A DNA stretch of 64,000 nucleotides from GCA-2748575 sp965222725 (GTDB lineage Bacteria > Pseudomonadota > Gammaproteobacteria > Pseudomonadales > Ketobacteraceae): NCBI GenBank assembly GCA_965222725.1, contig OZ244969.1, forward strand, positions 6,138,001 to 6,202,000, written 5' to 3'. Shown here piece after piece: positions 53,390-62,097 of this stretch. The notes beneath the pieces are model-generated. The model was not told where the DNA came from, ran no database searches, and saw only the letters and a list, made by a program, of their open reading frames with translations. Position 1 is the first letter of the stretch. Each line of letters begins with the position of its first letter. A program made the translations under genes and the position numbers.

Positions 53390-55087
53390 TCAGTAGTAAT
53401 AAATAAACAGGAAGCTTCCCAACAGCACTGCCACCCACATCACCATGCTGCCCGTAGGCCAGGTGCGCGACAGCACACCACTTTCATTATGAGCGTTATT
53501 CAGCACATTCAGCAGCCGGTTGATCGAGTTCAGACTGGCCTGGCGGAAAGCGTTATCCGCGGCCACCACGGAACGGGCCACCGAGCGTGCCATATTGGGG
53601 AACAACCGGCGATAGAACCAGTCCACATCCAGGTTGGTAGAGGGCAGTTCCGGCGGATACAGATTCTTCAGGTTCAGCCACACAAACGCCAGCGCAGAGA
53701 AAAACAGTAACTGCATTTGCGTGAGCACATGGGTGGCATCGTAAGGCGTGTAATCCATTTCATAGGGCAGGATTGCATACAGGTACTGTGGAAAACAGCC
53801 GATCAGGATACAGAGCACCGCGGCAATGGTCATGGCAATCAGCATATTGGTTGGCGCTTCTTTAACACGAATTCCCGAATCGTGAGCAAAGAAGGCAAAA
53901 TAGGGAATCTTGATACCGGCATGGTGGAATACACCCGCTGCTGCAAACAACAGCATTAGCCACAACCAGGTATGGCCCTGATGAATGGCTTCGGATACCA
54001 CCAGGGATTTACTGACAAAACCGCTGAATAATGGGAACGCGGAAATGGAAGCAGCGCCCACAATACACAGAGTGGCGGTGTACGGCATACTCTTGTAAAG
54101 GCCACCCAGTTCAGAGCCGTTGATTTTTCCGGTGCGGTACAGCACCGCTCCCATGGTCATCATCAGCAGGCCTTTAAAAATCACGTCATTAAAGGCGTGA
54201 GCCACGGCACCGTTCAATGCCAGTTCGGTACCAATGCCGATACCCACCACCATAAAGCCCACCTGGTTGATCATGCTGTAGGCCAGTACGCGGCGCAGAT
54301 CGTTTTCGATGACCGCAAAAAAGATGGGAAAGCAGGCCATGGCAGCACCAATATATAACAATATTTCCGTACCGGGATAGGCCCGCGCCAGCGCATAGAT
54401 AGCCACTTTGGTGGTAAAGGAACTGAGAAAAACCGTACCCCAGGGTGTACCTTCCGGATAGGAATCCGTTAACCAGGTATGCACGAACGGAAAGGCACTT
54501 TTAATGCCCAGCGCAATAAAGATCAGCCAGCCACTCATGCCGGACAAACCAATATACTCAAACACCACCGAACCGGTATTGCCAATATGAATCAAGGCGC
54601 CGGCCAGCAACAATACGCCGGATAACACCTGAAAAATCAGGTAACGCATGCCGGATTGTATGGCGCCGGGGGTTTGCCGGGCCCAGATAAAAAACACGGA
54701 GCTGAGGGCCAGCATTTCCCAGAATACAAACAGGGTCAGCAGATCACCGGCAAATACCGCACCCAAGGCACTGCCGGGATAAATCATGGCCATCAGGTGT
54801 TCCGACAGCTTGCGTGACTGCAGCGAAAACAGCACTGCCAGAAAGGCCGCGATATGAAATAAATAACCGAACAGCAAGCTCAGCTTGTCGGTGCGGTAGG
54901 GTAACAGCTCGTAATCAAGGAACGGATAGCTGACGCTGATGCCGGAAGAAACACCCAGTAACTGAATGCCACTGATGACCGGTACCAGTAAAAACAGGCC
55001 AAGCCGGGCGGTACGCGGAAGGAAGGCCCCGACGATGGCAGCTATATAGAAGGGAACAAACGCCGGAAGCTCAGTTGTCCATATCAT
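53390..55087 (-). CDS. MrpD/NuoL-like antiporter subunit, third copy
   Basis: Polytopic inner-membrane protein of 565 residues of the proton-translocating subunit family (MrpA/MrpD/NuoL/M/N). A Glu sits in the transmembrane motif LFVFWEMLALSS near 120, and Lys lies in GIKSAFPFVHTW near 197, as required for ion translocation. Its C-terminal extension (about 485-565) is longer than in the two other MrpD-like subunits. The start overlaps the 88-residue gene by 17 bp. It is the last gene of the Mrp operon. Confidence 0.85.
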   Translation of the reverse strand: MIWTTELPAFVPFYIAAIVGAFLPRTARLGLFLLVPVISGIQLLGVSSGISVSYPFLDYELLPYRTDKLSLLFGYLFHIAAFLAVLFSLQSRKLSEHLMAMIYPGSALGAVFAGDLLTLFVFWEMLALSSVFFIWARQTPGAIQSGMRYLIFQVLSGVLLLAGALIHIGNTGSVVFEYIGLSGMSGWLIFIALGIKSAFPFVHTWLTDSYPEGTPWGTVFLSSFTTKVAIYALARAYPGTEILLYIGAAMACFPIFFAVIENDLRRVLAYSMINQVGFMVVGIGIGTELALNGAVAHAFNDVIFKGLLMMTMGAVLYRTGKINGSELGGLYKSMPYTATLCIVGAASISAFPLFSGFVSKSLVVSEAIHQGHTWLWLMLLFAAAGVFHHAGIKIPYFAFFAHDSGIRVKEAPTNMLIAMTIAAVLCILIGCFPQYLYAILPYEMDYTPYDATHVLTQMQLLFFSALAFVWLNLKNLYPPELPSTNLDVDWFYRRLFPNMARSVARSVVAADNAFRQASLNSINRLLNVLNNAHNESGVLSRTWPTGSMVMWVAVLLGSFLFIYYY

Positions 55088-55334
55088 CGTAATAATCGTC
55101 CTTACGCATCAGAACCTTGCGCATTTCTGTCGCCACAAGCACCAGCACTACACATCCCAGAAAGCCATAAAACGCATAAAACGCCGGCAAGCGTTCATAG
55201 GCATGTACGGTATGGCGGTGTATCAAAAAGTCCAGCAGTACGAGTATGCCGCAGCAAACGTACAAACCACGGATAATCCACTGCACCCGCCTGGGATCAT
55301 CAAAAAAACCGGGTTTTTCATCTTGGTTCATCAT
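55071..55334 (-). CDS. Small two-helix membrane protein in the Mrp operon
   Basis: Protein of about 87 residues with two predicted transmembrane segments (near 22-40 and 52-72) and acidic termini. It has no domain name I can assign. Several start codons are close together (GTG 55340, ATG 55334, ATG 55331), with GGGTGG before them. It lies between two MrpD-like genes, overlapping the next by 17 bp, so it is probably an accessory subunit of the antiporter. Confidence 0.7.
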   Translation of the reverse strand: MMNQDEKPGFFDDPRRVQWIIRGLYVCCGILVLLDFLIHRHTVHAYERLPAFYAFYGFLGCVVLVLVATEMRKVLMRKDDYYDDMDN

Positions 55335-55372
55335 ATCCACCCGTCAGGTCGTTGCCTGGTACAAGGTTACCG

Positions 55373-56839
55373 TTACTCCAGAATCATGCCGGCAAGCTCA
55401 TGAAGCGGCCCGGGAAAAAAGAAGAGCGCCAGACAACCTGTAGCGGTAATGCTGATGGCCAGCAAACAGGGCCAGGGCGCTTCCTGTACGTCGTTCCGGT
55501 TAAACCCGTTACCCGCATCCGTAACGCCATAAAAAGCACGAATCGGAATGGGCAACAGATAGGCAATATTCAACAAAGAGCTGATCATAAGCACACCCAT
55601 GAGCATCAGATGGCCAGCCTCCAGCGTGCCAATCGCCAGATACCATTTACTCCAGGTTCCCCCCATGGGAGGCAAACCGATAATACTGATGGCACCGATC
55701 AAAAACGCAAACATGGTGACCGGCATTTTCCGGCCCAGCCCCACCATGTCACTGATTTCAGTTTTATGCAGCGCCACCATGATGGCGCCGGCACAGAAGA
55801 AGAGCGTGATTTTGCCGAACGCATGGGTAGCGATATGCATGGCACTACCCATGACCCCGGCAGACGTTGCCAGCAACGCGCCAAGGGTGATGTAGCCCAG
55901 CTGGCTGACAGTGGAGTACGCCAGCCGGGCTTTGAGGTTATCCTTGGTCATGGCCACAAAGGATGCCAGCAGGATGGACGCGCCGGCCAGGTAGATCAGC
56001 CAGTTGGTAACGGCCAGTTCCGGCAGCAGATCAATACCGAAGATATAAACCACCACTTTCAGCACCGTAAAGACGCCTGCTTTTACCACCGCGACTGCAT
56101 GCAGCAGCGCACTGACGGGTGTGGGCGCCACCATGGCAGACGGCAACCAGCGATGGAACGGCATAATGGCCGCCTTGCCGGTGCCGAAAATAAAGAGCGC
56201 CAGCAGAATACTCAGCTGCCAGGGTTCTGCTTTACCGGCCAGAATACCGCCTTTGGTAAAGTCCAGCGTGCCCGCAATATGCCATGTCCATAACAAGGCG
56301 AAGAGCAGAAATCCGATGGAGGTGCTGATCAGAATCCCCAGATACACCCTGCCCCCCTGCCGGGCTTTGTCGCTGCCTGCATGGGTTACCAGCGGATAGG
56401 TAGAAATGGTCAGCACTTCATAAAAAATAAAGAGCGTAAACAGGTTGGCCGCCAGCGCAATACCCATTACCGCGAATATGGCCACCGCGAAACAGATAAA
56501 AAACCGCGTCTGGTTTTTTTCATGGTGGCCGCGCATATAACCCACGGCATAAAAGCTGGTCACAATCCACAAAAAGCTGGCAATCAGGGCAAACAGCATG
56601 CCCAGAGGTTCCAGTTCCAGCGCAATGGGCAGGCCCGATATAGGTTCAACCAGTTCCACCCCAGGCGTGTGCCCGGCCTGCACCACCGGCAACAAGGATG
56701 CCACCAGCAGAAACAGAATAATGGCCGTGATATAGGTAACGGCTTCCCGCAGGTTGGGCCAGCGGCCTGCCAGGGCAATACCGACAGCACCCAAAGCCGG
56801 CACGAGCAAACAAAGTAACAGGGTTTCGATTGCGCTCAT
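55373..56839 (-). CDS. MrpD-like antiporter subunit, second copy
   Basis: Polytopic protein of 488 residues of the MrpD/NuoM family. It has the Glu in LFIFYEVLTIS near 132 and the Lys in GTGKAAIMPFHRWLPSAM near 215. It starts with the ATG that shares one base with the stop of the preceding mrpD (TGATG), showing tight translational coupling. It would translocate protons or Na+ in the Mrp complex. Confidence 0.88.
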   Translation of the reverse strand: MSAIETLLLCLLVPALGAVGIALAGRWPNLREAVTYITAIILFLLVASLLPVVQAGHTPGVELVEPISGLPIALELEPLGMLFALIASFLWIVTSFYAVGYMRGHHEKNQTRFFICFAVAIFAVMGIALAANLFTLFIFYEVLTISTYPLVTHAGSDKARQGGRVYLGILISTSIGFLLFALLWTWHIAGTLDFTKGGILAGKAEPWQLSILLALFIFGTGKAAIMPFHRWLPSAMVAPTPVSALLHAVAVVKAGVFTVLKVVVYIFGIDLLPELAVTNWLIYLAGASILLASFVAMTKDNLKARLAYSTVSQLGYITLGALLATSAGVMGSAMHIATHAFGKITLFFCAGAIMVALHKTEISDMVGLGRKMPVTMFAFLIGAISIIGLPPMGGTWSKWYLAIGTLEAGHLMLMGVLMISSLLNIAYLLPIPIRAFYGVTDAGNGFNRNDVQEAPWPCLLAISITATGCLALFFFPGPLHELAGMILE

Positions 56840-58329
56840 CACTGCCCTCCCGTACCCATCAGAATACCGGCAGCCTGCTTGGCGGTATTAACTGTCAGGG
56901 AAGTATTAATGCCGAAATAGATATTCGCCATAATCAGCAGCCAGGTGGGAATCAGCATCATCAGCGGTGCTTCATTAAAAGTTGCCGTTTCATCGTCAAA
57001 CGTTTTTTCCGTAAAGTAGATAGTTTCCACCACACGCCACACGTAAATCACCGCCAGCAGTGAACCCACCAGAATAATAGCAGCCACCCACCACATGTCG
57101 TTTTCCAGGGCACCCAGCACCAGATACCATTTACTGATAAAGCCCACCGTCAGTGGCACACCAATCAGACTGAGGCCGCCCAGCACAAAGGCCGCCATGG
57201 TCCAGGGCATTTGCCGGCCCAGGCCTTTCAGCTGCGCCAGATCCACCGTGCCTTTATGGAACATAACCGCACCCAGGCTCATAAAAAGCGCCGCTTTAAT
57301 CAGCGCATGATTAAACAGATGCACTATGCCGGCGGTAAGCCCTGTTACATTGGCAAGGCCGATACCCAGGGTGATGTAACCGATCTGCGCGACACTGGAA
57401 TAAGCCAGCATACGCTTGATATTGCTTTGATAAATAGCGGAAAGGGAAGCAGAAATAATGGCCACGCTGCCCAGTACCATCATGATCTGGCCCAGGGGCA
57501 TAACCTGAAAGGAAAACTCGAATCCGAATACCGTATAAACAAACCGCAGCAGCATATAGACCGCTACTTTGGTGGCCGTTGCCGCAATAAAGGCAGTCAC
57601 GACTGAAGGCGCAAAGGTGTAAGCGTTAGGCAACCATAAATGCAGCGGGAACAATGCCAGCTTTAAACCGGTGCCCACAATCAGAAACGCCAATGCCGCC
57701 CGTAAAACTCCGGTGTTTTCCACCTGCTGCAGCCGTTCAGCCAGATCCATCATGTTGAGGGTGCCGGTGATCATATACAACAGCCCCACACCAATCAGAA
57801 TAAAGGTACCACCCACGGTACCCATCACCAGATACTGATAAGTGGATGTCAGGGAACGCCGGTCATCACCCTGGGCCAGCAGGGTATAGGCTGACAGAGA
57901 GGAAATTTCCAGAAACACAAACACATTAAAAGCATCGCCTGTGATTACAATCCCCAGCAAACCGGCAAGACACAGCAGCAATGCCGTATAAAACAGTGCC
58001 TGATTATGGGCGGGAATCTCTTTCTCGACACTCTTCAGCGCATAGGGCATTACCAGAGCCGCTATTCCACTGACAATCAGCAGCACAAAGCTGGTCAGCT
58101 CATCTATCCGGTAGGCGATACCCCAGGGTGCCGGCCAGCCGCCGTGCTCATAATTCAATACACCCTGCAACTGCACCTGCTGATACAGACTGATGGAAAT
58201 ATAAAAACTGCACCAGGCAACCAGCGTGGCAAACAGCCAGGCCGGGCGCCCCTTCCCCAACAGCATGCACAAAGGTGCACTCAGTAAAGGGATAACAACC
58301 TGCAACGCAGGCAGGTTGGCCTCAATCAT
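56839..58329 (-). CDS. mrpD: Mrp antiporter subunit D
   Basis: Polytopic inner-membrane protein of 496 residues, the closest of the three copies to classic MrpD (MnhD). The translocation Glu lies in NVFVFLEISSLSAYTLL near 135 and the Lys in GTGLKLALFPLHLWLPNAY near 218. The gene overlaps mrpC by 4 bp (ATGA). It exchanges external protons for cytoplasmic Na+ as part of the hetero-oligomeric complex. Confidence 0.9.
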   Translation of the reverse strand: MIEANLPALQVVIPLLSAPLCMLLGKGRPAWLFATLVAWCSFYISISLYQQVQLQGVLNYEHGGWPAPWGIAYRIDELTSFVLLIVSGIAALVMPYALKSVEKEIPAHNQALFYTALLLCLAGLLGIVITGDAFNVFVFLEISSLSAYTLLAQGDDRRSLTSTYQYLVMGTVGGTFILIGVGLLYMITGTLNMMDLAERLQQVENTGVLRAALAFLIVGTGLKLALFPLHLWLPNAYTFAPSVVTAFIAATATKVAVYMLLRFVYTVFGFEFSFQVMPLGQIMMVLGSVAIISASLSAIYQSNIKRMLAYSSVAQIGYITLGIGLANVTGLTAGIVHLFNHALIKAALFMSLGAVMFHKGTVDLAQLKGLGRQMPWTMAAFVLGGLSLIGVPLTVGFISKWYLVLGALENDMWWVAAIILVGSLLAVIYVWRVVETIYFTEKTFDDETATFNEAPLMMLIPTWLLIMANIYFGINTSLTVNTAKQAAGILMGTGGQ

Positions 58330-58682
58330 AGAGATCTGTCCTGATCATGAATATCGTCTTCTTCTACGGTTCCGTAGGCTTCTTTAATCCGCACTATCAG
58401 CGCCAGGCCCAATGCCGTGGTGGCTACCCCCACCACAATGGCGGTAAGAATCAGCACGTGTGGCAGCGGATTGGAATAGAGTTGCGCGGTTTCAGTCACT
58501 ATGGGTGCGGTACCGTCTTTGACCTTGCCCATGGAAATATAAAGAATAAAAACTGACGTCTGAAAAATATTCAGGCCGATAATTTTTTTCACCAGATTGC
58601 CCCGGGCGATGACCACGAAAAAACCGCACATCATCAGAAAAATCACAATCCAGTAGTTGTAGAGTCCGATCAGATCACTCAT
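58326..58682 (-). CDS. mrpC: Mrp antiporter subunit C
   Basis: Protein of 118 residues, homologous to NuoK, with three transmembrane helices and the family-typical LVKKIIGLNIFQTSVFILYI. The gene overlaps mrpB and mrpD by 4 bp each. Confidence 0.92.
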   Translation of the reverse strand: MSDLIGLYNYWIVIFLMMCGFFVVIARGNLVKKIIGLNIFQTSVFILYISMGKVKDGTAPIVTETAQLYSNPLPHVLILTAIVVGVATTALGLALIVRIKEAYGTVEEDDIHDQDRSL

Positions 58683-59098
58683 GTGACATCCTCTCTGCCG
58701 GAGAACGCATAGAAGATGGTGAGCATTACCGAGAACACCGTAATACCCACACCCAGCTCAATCACAATAATGCCAATATGCTGGCCTGCCACCGGGTCGT
58801 CTGCCAGCACGCTGTAATTCAGAAACTCGCCGCCTTTCAGCATGGCAGCCACCCCCACCCCGCCATAAAGCAGCACACCAAAGGCCGCCAGAACTTTCAG
58901 CAAGCCGGGACCGATTATTTCCTGGGACTTTTCCAGGCCAAAGGTGAGCGTGTAAAGCACGAAGCCCGCCGCAAAAATAACACCGGCCTGAAAGCCGCCG
59001 CCGGGGCCAAAATCACCATGAAACTGAACATAAAGTGCAAACAGCAAAATGGGCGGAATGAGAACCTTGGCCATCACCCGCAGCAGAATATGGTTCAT
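58679..59098 (-). CDS. mrpB: Mrp antiporter subunit B
   Basis: Protein of 139 residues with four hydrophobic segments and the MnhB signature FHGDFGPGGGFQAGVI. A longer frame begins upstream within the previous gene, but the ATG at 59098 follows AAGGAAT and lies 1 nt after the preceding stop. It overlaps mrpC by 4 bp. Confidence 0.92.
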   Translation of the reverse strand: MNHILLRVMAKVLIPPILLFALYVQFHGDFGPGGGFQAGVIFAAGFVLYTLTFGLEKSQEIIGPGLLKVLAAFGVLLYGGVGVAAMLKGGEFLNYSVLADDPVAGQHIGIIVIELGVGITVFSVMLTIFYAFSGREDVT

Positions 59099-59099
59099 A

Positions 59100-59684
59100 C
59101 TATTCCTTCTTCTGTTCCGGTTGTGGTTGAGACCGGGATTGAGTTTGGGTCTTCGGTTTTCGGCGACGCCCGCCAATCAGGGTGAGCACACCGATCCCGG
59201 CAGTAAAGACCACGGTGACTTCACCAAAGGTGTCAAAGCCCCGGTAACTGGCCAGCACCGACGTGACCATATTGGGGATACCAATCTCTTTGGGGGATTC
59301 TTCAATATAACGGGGAGCCACATGGTGGTGAATAGGTGCATCGGGATCACCGAAATGCGGCATACTGTAGGTGGCATAGATAAGCACCGTACCGGTAATC
59401 AGTACCACAAAGAACGGCAACGCCGGAGAGTGCTGGGGTTTCTTCTCCCGGCGGGAAGGTAATAACGCCAGGGTGCTTAGCATCAGTACCGTAGAGATCC
59501 CTGCACCGACAGCCGCCTCGGTAAAGGCCACATCCACGGCATCCAGGTTCACAAAAATCGCTGCCGACAACAGGCTGTAAATTCCAAACAGCATGACCGC
59601 GCCGAACAGATCCCGCATCAGCACCACCGCGATGGCGGTAACCCCAAGCAGCGAAAGTAAAAAGATGTCGATAAAGGCTTCCAT
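59100..59684 (-). CDS. MrpA C-terminal-like subunit (DUF4040)
   Basis: Membrane protein of 194 residues matching the DUF4040 region that in standard Mrp systems is the C-terminal part of MrpA, plus an MrpB-N-like extension (FDTFGEVTVVFTAGIGVLTLIG). The segment DAVDVAFTEAAVGAG is the conserved core. It is a separate gene here, so MrpA is split, which is the arrangement also seen in membrane-bound hydrogenase-linked modules. It ends in a Gln/Lys-rich tail. Confidence 0.88.
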   Translation of the reverse strand: MEAFIDIFLLSLLGVTAIAVVLMRDLFGAVMLFGIYSLLSAAIFVNLDAVDVAFTEAAVGAGISTVLMLSTLALLPSRREKKPQHSPALPFFVVLITGTVLIYATYSMPHFGDPDAPIHHHVAPRYIEESPKEIGIPNMVTSVLASYRGFDTFGEVTVVFTAGIGVLTLIGGRRRKPKTQTQSRSQPQPEQKKE

Positions 59685-59696
59685 GTTCCCTGCCCG

Positions 59697-60017
59697 TCAG
59701 GTGTCGTCGGTTTGCTTTGAAAGCAGCGGCCGCAGGCCCGCATGCTTGGCTGCCTTCGACAACGCATGGGTTGCCGTCGGGCTGGTAAACGCAAGAAAGG
59801 TAAATACCATGGCCAGCTTGGCCACCTCTATCCAGGTGGAAGCCAGCATGGCCAGCCCGGAGAGAATCAGAAAGGCCGCCAGGGTATCCGTAATACCCAC
59901 AGCGTGAATACGGCTGTAAAAATCCGGCATGCGGATGATACCAACAGCAGAAGAAAAGCTGAGGAAGGCCCCAACAGCAAGAAAAACAGCACTGAGAATG
60001 TTCAGAATGGATTCCAC
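59697..60017 (-). CDS. mrpG: Mrp antiporter subunit G
   Basis: Protein of 106 residues with three transmembrane helices and the MnhG core FLSFSSAVGIIRMPDFYSRIHAVG. An open frame extends upstream into mrpF, but the GTG start at 60017 has AAGGA at good spacing and gives the expected length. It begins 10 bp after the mrpF stop. Confidence 0.9.
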   Translation of the reverse strand: MESILNILSAVFLAVGAFLSFSSAVGIIRMPDFYSRIHAVGITDTLAAFLILSGLAMLASTWIEVAKLAMVFTFLAFTSPTATHALSKAAKHAGLRPLLSKQTDDT

Positions 60018-60027
60018 AGATAGTTCC

Positions 60028-60312
60028 TTAGGTATCGCTGTCCTCGGTGGCGGGATGGTGTTCGCGGTTATATTCGAAGAAGTGCAGCACCGCAACGGTA
60101 CCAATAAAATTCACCAACGCATAAATCAGTGCGATATCAATAAAATCCGGGCGACCGTCCAGATAACCCACCACACAGATGAAAAGTACCGTTTTGGTAC
60201 CGAACATGTTCACCGCCAGAATGCGGTCAAAAAGACTGGGGCCCAGCAAGGCTCTGGCCAGCGCAAGCGCCATGACAACCAATATTGAAATTGTGGTTAT
60301 TATCAACATCAT
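60028..60312 (-). CDS. mrpF: Mrp antiporter subunit F
   Basis: Protein of 94 residues with three transmembrane helices and the MnhF pattern LARALLGPSLFDRILAVNMFGT. It precedes mrpG by 10 bp. Confidence 0.92.
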   Translation of the reverse strand: MMLIITTISILVVMALALARALLGPSLFDRILAVNMFGTKTVLFICVVGYLDGRPDFIDIALIYALVNFIGTVAVLHFFEYNREHHPATEDSDT

Positions 60313-60321
60313 GGGCGTTTA

Positions 60322-60849
60322 TTATTCCTTTTTTTCCAGCCTGCTAATGCGGCGGTCCATTTCACCATCTTCAAGTTCTTTCAGCAACGCCACATCAATA
60401 GAGTGCACTTCAAACTCTTCGGTTTCTTCATCAATATCCAGCGTCACGGTACCGGGTGTCAGCGTAATCGAATTGGCGTAAATCACCATGCCCATACGGG
60501 ATCTTTGCGATGGCTTGATCTTGGTAACACCGGGTGCAATGCTGACCTCGCGCCCACATACCCGCTTTACCATATCAATATTGGAGCGCACCGTTTCCCG
60601 GGCCAGATAAAACCAGTAACTGAAAAGTGCTGCATTAATACTCATGGGATCTATTTCGTGATCAACGCGATCCATGCGGACGCTGATAAGAACCACCAGC
60701 CCGATGGATGCGGCGGCAAAGAAAAAAAACAGGGGCGTATAGTGACCGGAAAGCAGCAGCCAGAAAACAATCAGCACAGTTCCGAGAGTCAGATACCTCT
60801 TCAAGTCTGGTGTCTCCAAAATCAGGTTAATCAACCAGTTACTGGTCAC
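60322..60849 (-). CDS. mrpE: Mrp antiporter subunit E
   Basis: Protein of 175 residues, first gene of the Mrp operon. Two hydrophobic segments near 20-58 are followed by the soluble MnhE domain (ETVRSNIDMVKRVC, YANSITLTPGTVTLDID). The start is GTG. It is 9 bp before mrpF. Order here is E-F-G-A'-B-C-D-D-small-D, not the A-B-C-D-E-F-G of Bacillus. Confidence 0.92.
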   Translation of the reverse strand: MTSNWLINLILETPDLKRYLTLGTVLIVFWLLLSGHYTPLFFFFAAASIGLVVLISVRMDRVDHEIDPMSINAALFSYWFYLARETVRSNIDMVKRVCGREVSIAPGVTKIKPSQRSRMGMVIYANSITLTPGTVTLDIDEETEEFEVHSIDVALLKELEDGEMDRRISRLEKKE

Positions 60850-60961
60850 ACTTGCAGCATAGGATAACTTTTGCAGTATAACACAGAATAATTCGGAGAG
60901 TTTTTCCTGAATTGAAGCCGATAAAACAACTCAAACGGCAGGGGAATTATCCACACGTTTC

Positions 60962-61864
60962 TTAACCCTCACGGGCAAGCTCGTGAAAATCCTCGGCGTA
61001 GCTGCGCAGTTTTTCTACTGCTTTTCTGCGCTGCCCTTTCGACAGATTCCTGTCCAGCCGCAGATACAAAGACTCCAGCAATGCCTGATTGCTATCAAAC
61101 TTGCGCTGAAACTCCCCGGACTGGCCAAAGTCCTCCGCCAGCAACAATTCAGTCAGGGCTTTTTCAAACGCTTGTTTGTCCTGACGAAAGCCCAGTATAC
61201 GCTGAAACTCCTGCTGCCATGCCAGGCGGGTATCCAGAAACTCCTGCCCCATCAGGGTATATTGCTCAGTACCTTCGCGGATCAATTGTTTCTGATCAGA
61301 ATTCAGGCGACCCGTCCAACGCTCTACATAGGCTTCAATTTCGCCGGCACGCCGTTTGCGCTGCTCTTTCTCTGTCGCCTCTATATATTGCTCCCGGTAT
61401 TCCTGGTTATCTTCCCGGAATTTTTCAAACAGCTCTGCCACCTGCTCATCGGTGGCATGCTGGAACAAGTCCACCATATCCGGCACCAGACGTTCGATAA
61501 GCACACCCCCCAGCTCCCGGGTGCGCTCCTGAATACGCCGGATACCCTCTGCTGTCATCCCGGTTTCCAGGTCATCGGCCACCTGCTCAAGAAACGCACC
61601 ATATTGCGGCAGCTGGGTGCTACGGTGCCACACCAGATAATCCCGCAGCCGCTTCTCGAAAACCTCCTCCTGAGAACCGTTCAGCGACATATAGTCATCA
61701 AGGTACCAGGGGATTGCCCAATCCAGCTGGTTATAGACAAACTTCACCGCACAGCCGGAAATCAGCAGCAAAACACCCAGCAAGGAGCATTTGAATATTG
61801 CGGTTTTGGCATTCTTCGGCTTTGATTTACACATGGTTACAGATGCAGTATAAGATTGAGACAT
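60962..61864 (-). CDS. DUF6279-family lipoprotein
   Basis: Lipoprotein of 300 residues with lipobox LISGC (Cys near residue 38 from this start). The body is almost all alpha-helical with charged heptads, as in the family. A second in-frame ATG at 61834 would give a more usual signal length and may be the true start. The family is of unknown function. It lies alone between the Mrp operon and T6SS genes. Confidence 0.75.
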   Translation of the reverse strand: MSQSYTASVTMCKSKPKNAKTAIFKCSLLGVLLLISGCAVKFVYNQLDWAIPWYLDDYMSLNGSQEEVFEKRLRDYLVWHRSTQLPQYGAFLEQVADDLETGMTAEGIRRIQERTRELGGVLIERLVPDMVDLFQHATDEQVAELFEKFREDNQEYREQYIEATEKEQRKRRAGEIEAYVERWTGRLNSDQKQLIREGTEQYTLMGQEFLDTRLAWQQEFQRILGFRQDKQAFEKALTELLLAEDFGQSGEFQRKFDSNQALLESLYLRLDRNLSKGQRRKAVEKLRSYAEDFHELAREG

Positions 61865-62097
61865 ACCGGATTTGTTAAGAGATTGTCATGTCGCGGGGCA
61901 AGGCGCAACCGAATCCTTGAGACATCACAAAACGGTCATGATTCCGGAAAAAAATCCGTAATATTACCTTTTGGGAATCTGCTGGCTCTGTAAAATACCC
62001 AATCATAACGACAGGTTACGGATTGCCGTCACAGAACACCGGAAGATCACTGATAAAAACAAACGAATACTGAAAGCGGATAAAAGGGATACACCTT

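Noticed and set aside
53350..53406. 18-codon frame starting with a signal-like sequence (MKALILMACICLAIS)
   Set aside because: It runs into the end of the convergent Mrp gene, has no body after the hydrophobic stretch and no good ribosome site. It may be a remnant of a small lipoprotein gene, but this cannot be supported.
55352..56293. 313-residue plus-strand frame within the Mrp operon
   Set aside because: It lies antisense to a well-conserved MrpD-like gene and resembles no protein family, with Gln/His/Arg-rich composition typical of shadow frames.
61865..62097. Sigma-54 promoter for the T6SS genes
   Set aside because: A TGGCTC element at about 62 kb lacks the GC at the -12 distance.
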